Source: Neocallimastix lanati (nom. inval.) (lineage: Eukaryota; Neocallimastigomycota; Neocallimastigomycetes; Neocallimastigales; Neocallimastigaceae). Taken from it: 12,500 bases of DNA. The stretch's first letter is position 1, and each line of letters starts with the position of its first letter. Location of the stretch: NCBI GenBank assembly GCA_016946835.1, contig JACVTC010000140.1, positions 1 to 12,500 on the forward strand, read 5' to 3'. Positions 7,280 to 12,500 of this stretch are shown here, piece after piece. Both the position numbers and the translations under genes were made by a program. Under the pieces are notes generated by a model. The model worked only from the letters and a program-made list of their open reading frames with translations, had not been told where the DNA came from and did not search any database.

Positions 7280-7597
7280 AATTAAAACTTGAAAATGAAT
7301 CTTCACTTTATTAATATCAAACTTATATTAATTTATTAATATCAATATTACTAAATATTATATTATTAAATATTATTAATATTCATGTATTCTTATTATA
7401 TTTTATATTCATGTAACTTTATTAATATCATGTAATTTTATTCAAAAAAGTTCGTACTATAAAATGGTTAATTAATTATTTTTATTTTATTATATTTTAT
7501 TTTAATTTAGTTTAGTTTAGTTTAGTTTGCTTAATTTTAGTATAAGTTATGCCTAACTGTTAGATTCGTCTGGTATCCGAATCCTGGAGGCGGACCA
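7280..7597 (+). other. AT-rich spacer, hairpin and polypurine tract before the 3' LTR
   Basis: The sequence after the pol stop codon is AT-rich with several ATTAATAT repeats and TTTAG repeats near 7505-7527. A short G+C-richer end follows: a perfect hairpin GATTCG (7563-7568) / CGAATC (7578-7583), then the purine-rich TGGAGGCGGA (7585-7594) three bases before the LTR. The latter is the likely polypurine tract that primes plus-strand DNA. It is short and interrupted by one C. Confidence 0.55.
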
Positions 7598-8241
7598 TGT
7601 AACGAAATCCTCAGTTAGTAAAATTAGAACTTTGGTTCAATGGTTAGTTACATTGACCATGACCAATACTTCATGGGTTCGACTCACACCTCAACCCATT
7701 TTGCATTAATAATTATTTTATTAATTATTTTATTAATTATTAATAATATCTTCTTGAATATTCTTTCTGTATAAAATTATAGAAAGTTAAAGATTCTTTC
7801 GGTTCGTAATTCAACCGAAATGAATTTAGAAATTCTTATTATATAAATTATTTTATTCTTTTTTGATAAGATTCATTTTCATCAATTAAAATCTATATTC
7901 TAGAAACTTTACATTATTAATTATTACAAACATATTTCTAAATATTTCTTTAAAATTATTTTTACATGTTAAAACTGTTTTTCCGTTAAAAGTATAAATA
8001 GTGCGAACTTCACGAATGAAAATATTTTTCTTCGTGCTTTTATTAATAATAATTAACGTATAAGTAATTCGAAATATTACCTTGTTGATTAATATTAATA
8101 ATTATTTTAAATTTTATAATTAATAAAAAATATTTCTAATAAAACGAATTATTTATACAGATAGTGTAAACCTATTGAGTTTTCTCCTTTCTGTGTTTCT
8201 ATATCTCATCCCGCCTTTACAATAGAAGCACCTCCGTTACA
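7598..8241 (+). repeat. 3' LTR
   Basis: The 644-bp LTR starts TGTAACG and ends CGTTACA, a perfect 7-bp inverted terminus with TG...CA ends. It matches the 5' LTR at 628 of 631 positions from 7611 on (differences at 7630, 7656 and about 7805). It carries the tRNA-like boxes (7633-7643, 7676-7686), the TATA box (7993-8001) and the predicted R start (8034). It ends 22 bp before the stop codon of the antisense MULE gene. Confidence 0.93.
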
Positions 8242-8263
8242 ATTATTTATTATAAAGTAATAT

Positions 8264-9439
8264 TTATATTATATTATTTAAATTAGTTAAACAATCAAAC
8301 CACAAATTAATAATTTTATTTCTATCACATTTAGCATCAATTAACTTGGCTTCAATACTTTTGAAGCGTTCAATTAAGACACTGATTTCATTAGCTTTAT
8401 TTATTGCTCTTTTTTTTATTTTCCAAATTCCTCTTATTTTTCTTTGATAATCATAATATGATAAATGTTCAAGTTCATTTAATTCATCTATTAATTTATA
8501 AAAAGATGGTTTTGTTGGAAATAAATTATTTAAATAATTATTGAGTGATTCTGAGGCATTGTTTGTTATATGTTCTATATTATTATAATAATTCCAAATT
8601 TTCATATCATAATCAATTAAATATGTTTTATAAAAATATTCTAAAAATTTTAAAAATTGACAATAATTATTTTTAATGGATTTAATTTTAATTATAACAT
8701 AAATATCAAATATATATTCAGGATTTATAAATGGTAAATTTGAAATAGCTTTATAATAAATAAATATATTATTATTATTTTTTACTTCATTATAGCATAA
8801 TTTATTTTTTTTAATTTCTAGTGATTTTTTATAATGCCAAATGCAATATTTAATATTTGTATTAGGAAATATTGTTTTTGCTGCTTTAGATATGGCCCTT
8901 TCAAAATCACAATGCAAATTTTTTGGTTCAATTCTAATATTATTGTTACATGTATTAGCATTTTTTTTCAATTTTTCAAATAACATTTTATATGTTTCTT
9001 GTTCTTTATTTTTTAATATTGCAAAAGAAGTAGTGTAAAAACTATCTAATTCTTTAGCATAAGTTCTTGTAATAAATACTTGATAACTAAATTTAGGGGC
9101 AATAAAAAATGTACCATCAACAAATATATCATCATTATATTCCCTAAATAATTTTGCTTGAAAAGGGGATTGAAAAATTATTAAATTAGAATTTTTGAAT
9201 ATCATAAAATTTTCACCTCGCTTTGTTTTATAATATTCAGATTCACTTGGAATTTCAGCAAATGTTGTTACATTGGATGGTAGTTTTTTATTTAAATTTC
9301 TTGATATTTGGGATTTAATTGAATTATATTCTTGACATATAAGTCCCATTTCTTTAGAAATTTTATTATATAGGGGTTTTATTTTTATACCAAAAGGAAT
9401 TGAACTTTTTTCAATTCCATCTTTAATTTTATGTTTCAT
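8264..9439 (-). CDS. MULE-family (Mutator-like) transposase, FLYWCH type
   Basis: This is a DDE transposase that would cut and move a Mutator-like DNA transposon. The 391-residue frame shows the MULE core: FVDGTFF with the first acid at D108, HCDFERA with the second at D178, the family CxxH motif at C199/H202 (YCIWHYKKSL), and NNASESLNNYLN with the third acid at E297. All expected catalytic residues are present. No C-terminal SWIM zinc finger is seen, though some relatives lack it. The ATG at 9439 is only the first in this frame; homologous sequence continues upstream to 9690 with a FLYWCH finger, so the native start is probably there. The gene is antisense to the retrotransposon. No terminal inverted repeats were found around it, and on the left any such repeat may have been displaced by the LTR insertion. 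Confidence 0.85.
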   Translation of the reverse strand: MKHKIKDGIEKSSIPFGIKIKPLYNKISKEMGLICQEYNSIKSQISRNLNKKLPSNVTTFAEIPSESEYYKTKRGENFMIFKNSNLIIFQSPFQAKLFREYNDDIFVDGTFFIAPKFSYQVFITRTYAKELDSFYTTSFAILKNKEQETYKMLFEKLKKNANTCNNNIRIEPKNLHCDFERAISKAAKTIFPNTNIKYCIWHYKKSLEIKKNKLCYNEVKNNNNIFIYYKAISNLPFINPEYIFDIYVIIKIKSIKNNYCQFLKFLEYFYKTYLIDYDMKIWNYYNNIEHITNNASESLNNYLNNLFPTKPSFYKLIDELNELEHLSYYDYQRKIRGIWKIKKRAINKANEISVLIERFKSIEAKLIDAKCDRNKIINLWFDCLTNLNNII

Positions 9440-9690
9440 TATAGATAGGGATACATCGTATTCATTTTCAGGATGATTATGTGAACTATTATACTTTAAA
9501 ATTTCTTTCTTATCATTTAAAATAATAAAAGATTTACATTTATTTATTTTTTTTTATATTCTGTACATTTATACACTTTGGAATTATCTTTTCTTTTATA
9601 TGAAAAATTAAATTTATATTTTTTATTAATAATAATTTGTTCTTTTCCTTTGTTGGATTCACTTATATCAATAATTAAATTTTCTTCCAT
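9440..9690 (-). pseudogene. N-terminal FLYWCH zinc finger of the MULE transposase, frame broken in an A9 run
   Basis: An ATG at 9690-9688 opens a 48-codon frame (stop TAA at 9546-9544) that reads KFNFSYKRKDNSKVYKCTEY, typical of the first half of a FLYWCH finger with its first cysteine. The second half, KCKSFIILNDKKEIL followed by the HNH pair, reads in the frame of the downstream transposase (C at 9538-9536). The two frames differ by one base across a run of nine A (minus strand; T at 9547-9555). One more A would keep the frame open throughout. This is either a real one-base loss that disables the gene or a homopolymer error in the assembly. FLYWCH fingers in such transposases bind DNA, so the break would separate target binding from catalysis. 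Confidence 0.75.
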
Positions 9691-10140
9691 TTCTATATTT
9701 TTATAAATATTTTTTAATTATATAATTATAATTATTATATTAATTATCCAATATTATTCGTAATATTAATTTTGAAAAATTAGTTTTTCAATTATTTGTA
9801 AAATAAATAAATAAATAAATAAAGAATGTAATAATATAAGTACAAGTATATAAAATAAAATAAATATTAAATGTAATATTATAAAAGTACAAGTATATAT
9901 AATAGAATAAATATTTATTATTTTTTTTTATTAAAGAATATTAAAGACAATTTATTTTAAAAATAAAATGTTTTATTTAATTATATATGTTAGAAAGCAA
10001 AAAATCATTTATATTTAATGAGATTATTAACTACCAATAATATTAAACTACATCATTAATTGAATATAATAAAAATGTAAAAAATTTTCATTTTGAAAAC
10101 ATTGATCTTTAAGATATTCTTTAATAAAAATTAATAATAG
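9691..10140. other. AT-rich intergenic stretch
   Basis: No coding frame is supported. It includes an (AAAT)n run near 9798-9823 and a two-copy repeat: TACAAGTATATA at 9841-9852 and again at 9888-9899, within a 47-bp unit. The A+T-rich sequence directly after the transposase start codon probably contains its promoter, but nothing specific can be pointed out. Confidence 0.5.
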
Positions 10141-10600
10141 ATATTTATTTTATTTTATTTTATTTTATTTTATTCAATCTGTACTTTATTTTTAATATTC
10201 TACTATTTATTTTATTTTATTTTATTTTATTTTATTTTTATTAATACTTTATTCTTTTATATTACTTCATTATTTATTTAATTTTATTTTATTTTATTTT
10301 ATTTTATTTTATTTTATTTTATTTTATTTTATTTTATTTTATTTTATTTTATTTTATTTTATTTTATTTTATTTTATTTTATATTATTTTATTTAAATTT
10401 TTTTATTTTATTCAATCTGTACTTTATATTCATATTTCAACTATTTATTTTATTTTATTTTATTTTATTTTATTTTATTTTATTTTATTTTATTTTTATT
10501 AATACTTTATTCTTTTATATTACTTCACTATTTATTTTATATTATTTTATTAAATATGTACTTTATATTCATATTCTACTATTTATTTTATTTTATTTTA
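10141..10600. repeat. Composite (TTTTA)n satellite with interspersed unique motifs
   Basis: Long TTTTA pentamer arrays (about 20 units at 10281-10382, about 10 at 10444-10496, shorter ones elsewhere) alternate with a repeated unique segment. TTCAATCTGTACTTTA lies at 10173 and 10411, with a decayed form near 10551. A second shared segment is ATTAATACTTTATTCTTTTATATTACTTCA, at about 10238-10268 and 10498-10527. Array length differs between copies, which explains the unequal spacing. Confidence 0.8.
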
Positions 10601-11229
10601 TATATTTTTATTATTATATTCTTTATTTATTTATCTATTTATTAATTAATTTATACATTTATTTATTTTAAAATTAATTGTATTATAATTTTTTATGGCG
10701 TTAACAAAAAATTTTACAAGCCATTAAAAATAAATGGCGTATTGAAAATTTGTATTTTAAAAATTGGCGAAATGAACCACATTCGAAAATATAATATAAA
10801 ATGATATAATAACAAAAAAAATTAGTATTAAATAAAATACCATTTAAGAAGTTAATATATTAGTTGGTTCTTTTCTATATACTAAAAATATTAAAAACCA
10901 TATATAAATTGAAAAAATAGAATTTAAATGGGTTTATTTAAATCAATTGTATATATAAAAAATATTATAATAAAAAAAATTAATATTATAAAAAAAATTT
11001 TTTTATTTATTATTATTAAAAATAATATTTTTGTTATTCATTTATTTACTTTTAAGAATTTTTTTTTTCTTTTTAAAAAATATAAATTATTTATACAAAA
11101 TATTAAATAAAATAAAATATATTTAGTATTAAATTTTTTATATATTTTTTGTTTTATAATTGATCAATATTTTATAAAATAAATATTTTTTAAATTTTCA
11201 ACCAATAAAAATCTTTAATTTTTTATTAT

Positions 11230-11273
<44 letters not shown>

Positions 11274-11349
11274 TATAAATACATAAAAAAATTATTAATT
11301 TATTTTTATTTTAATTTTTTTCTTTTCAATAATATAATATTCACATAAA
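10601..11349. other. Upstream region of the UTP15-like gene
   Basis: This is non-coding AT-rich sequence. It holds three TGGCG motifs (10696, 10735, 10765), the first forming a stem with GCCAT at 10720-10724, and a T40 run at 11232-11271 about 80 bp before the start codon. A 60-codon frame at 10928-11110 is almost all I, K, F and N and looks like chance. Homopolymeric dT tracts can act as nucleosome-free promoter elements in fungi; that role here is inference. Confidence 0.5.
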
Positions 11350-12500
11350 ATGACTGATTATCAACGTTTAATAATAAAAAAATATCCAAGAATTGAAACT
11401 GGATATTCTAATGAATATTACTGGAAAAAATTTAAAGTAATTAAAATAAAAATTTAAAATTAATATTATTATATTATTAAATGCTAACAGAAATCTAACT
11501 TTTAAAAATATATTTATTTTTTTTTCTATTAATAAACCAATAATTCAAATTTTGAAAATCAAATACTATTCTATAATTTATAAATTATATATAAATTATA
11601 ATTTTAAAATAAAATAAATTAATAAAATGAAAAATAAAAATAAAAAAAAATAGAATCCAATTTTAGTTAAAGAACATGGCCCAATTAATTCTATTTATTT
11701 TTCACCTGTAGAACCACATAATTTTGCTGTTACTAGTTCAGCAAGAGTACAAATTTATAGTCCAGTATCTAATACTGTAAAAAAAACTATATCAAGATTT
11801 ACTGATATTGCATACAGTGGTCATATAAGAAGTGATGGACAATTACTTGTTGCTGGTGATGCAACCGGTTTAATTCAAGTAAAAATAGAAAATAAAATAA
11901 TTTTTTTAGCATATTATACTTTTTTTTTTTTTTTTTTCTTTAAATGATTTATAAAAAAATCTTTTTATTAGTCATGTATTTAATTATTTTTTAATTAATA
12001 TTTTTATATTTATTATTATTTATACAATAAATGTTTATATTATTATATTATTATTAAATTTTATTAGATGTTTGATCTTAATAGTAGAGCTATTTTAAGA
12101 ACTTTCCGTGAACATTCAAAGTAAATTTCATATATTTTAAGAATTTTGAATATCGATTTATATTATTTCAAATACAAAAAGATTAATTTAATATAAATAT
12201 AATAAAGAAATCTAATTGAAATTTCTAAATCATTAACTAAAAAATTAAATATATAAATAAAATTTATATTATAATATAAATAACCATTATTTTATTCAAA
12301 TTATATATATATATATAAAAAATAAAATTAAAATGCAAAAAAAATTTTTTTAAATAATAAATAGACCAGTTCATGTCACCAAATTCTCTTCAAATAAGAC
12401 TCAAATATTATCAGCTTCTGATGATAAAACTGTTAAACTTTTAGATATTCCAGGACAATCCGTTTTAAATAACTTTGATGAGCATATAGTAATTTTTTTT
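11350..12500 (+). CDS. utp15: UTP15-like WD40 protein, 5' part of a spliced gene (continues past the window)
   Basis: UTP15 is a nucleolar WD40 protein of the t-UTP/UtpA subcomplex of the small-subunit processome, needed for pre-18S rRNA transcription and processing. Exons are 11350-11436 (29 codons), 11654-11878 (75), 12068-12120 and 12365-12488, giving 163 codons. The introns are 217, 189 and 244 bp, AT-rich, all GT...AG, and a fourth starts at 12489. The frame is kept through phases 0, 0 and 2. The N-terminal YPR...YYWKKFK, then PILVKEHGPINSIYFSP and SRFTDIAYSGHIRSDGQLLV, match the family pattern of UTP15 before and within its first WD40 blades. Later blades show LFDLNSR-type (MFDLNSRAILRTFREHS) and SASDDKTVKLLDIPG segments. 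The start is the only ATG before the conserved N-terminus. Reading any intron as coding meets stops quickly. Another nucleolar WD40 protein is the main alternative. Confidence 0.85.

Larger units (their letters stand above)
1552..8241 (+). mobile_element. Ty3/gypsy chromovirus LTR retrotransposon, internally deleted and carrying a nested solo LTR
   Basis: Two direct repeats (5' LTR to 2196; 3' LTR 7598-8241) flank a plus-strand interior with gag, aspartic protease, a remnant of RT, the second half of the integrase core, a GPY/F-like module and a C-terminal chromodomain. LTR, gag, PR, (RT/RH lost), IN, chromodomain is the chromovirus order of Ty3/gypsy elements. The stretches 1566-2196 and 7611-8241 are each 631 bp with 3 differences, which points to recent insertion. 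ATTAT(TTA) occurs at 1544-1551 and again directly after the 3' LTR (8242-8249), a possible target duplication, though in such AT-rich DNA this is weak. The sequence after the 5' LTR suggests self-priming. Because most of RT and RNase H is missing, the copy cannot be autonomous. Whether the deletion preceded the insertion is not settled. Confidence 0.93.

Noticed and set aside
8841-9038. 65-codon plus-strand frame
   Set aside because: Antisense shadow of the MULE transposase core.
10928-11110. 60-codon frame
   Set aside because: Almost only I, K, F, N and L, as expected from chance in AT-rich DNA; no motif or codon signal.
1-12500. CRISPR array, bacterial operon or prophage
   Set aside because: No regularly spaced identical repeats with unique spacers; spliced gene structure and LTR/MULE elements show a eukaryote.

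Overview
The window is eukaryotic, extremely A+T-rich DNA with long homopolymer tracts (A32 to T41) and (TTTTA)n arrays. It holds one spliced housekeeping gene and a dense set of transposable elements. Short AT-rich GT...AG introns, a chromodomain-bearing Ty3/gypsy element, a FLYWCH/MULE transposase and a UTP15-like gene together suggest an early-diverging fungus. A Glomeromycotina-type (arbuscular mycorrhizal) genome is my first guess and an anaerobic gut fungus my second. This is inference from style and content, not a proven assignment.

Layout. Bases 1-1551 are non-coding; 192-618 holds one copy (minus strand) of a diverged, hairpin-rich element. A Ty3/gypsy (chromovirus) LTR retrotransposon on the plus strand occupies about 1552-8241. 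Its parts are the 5' LTR (to 2196), an unusually long structured leader (2197-4059) containing a second, plus-strand copy of the hairpin-rich element (3083-3443), gag (from 4060), an inserted 770-bp solo-LTR-like element (4769-5538) with a 5-bp target duplication, an internally deleted pol (5544-7279), a purine-rich tract, and the 3' LTR (7598-8241). From 1566 and 7611 onward the LTRs differ at 3 of 631 positions, so the insertion looks young. The 10 bases directly after the 5' LTR are exactly complementary to 10 bases of the LTR lying about 40 bp after a TATA box. That is the arrangement used by self-priming Tf1/sushi-group retrotransposons.

A MULE-family transposase gene lies on the minus strand (8264-9439). 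Its FLYWCH zinc-finger N-terminus (9440-9690) is split off by a one-base frame change in an A9 run. The 3' LTR ends 22 bp beyond its stop codon. Bases 9691-11349 are non-coding and contain composite (TTTTA)n satellites. From 11350 to the window end is the 5' part of a spliced WD40 gene best matched to UTP15, a small-subunit processome (t-UTP/UtpA) protein; four exons are visible and the gene continues past the edge.

How the parts relate: the retrotransposon ORF was probably one Gag-Pol reading frame, because taking the solo LTR and one target-duplication copy out of the coordinates puts gag and protease in the same frame across an intact CCHC knuckle. The RT, RNase H and first integrase acid are missing, so any movement would have needed proteins supplied in trans. 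The most interesting signals are the self-priming signature, the two diverged copies of the structured element, and the tRNA-like A/B boxes inside the LTR.
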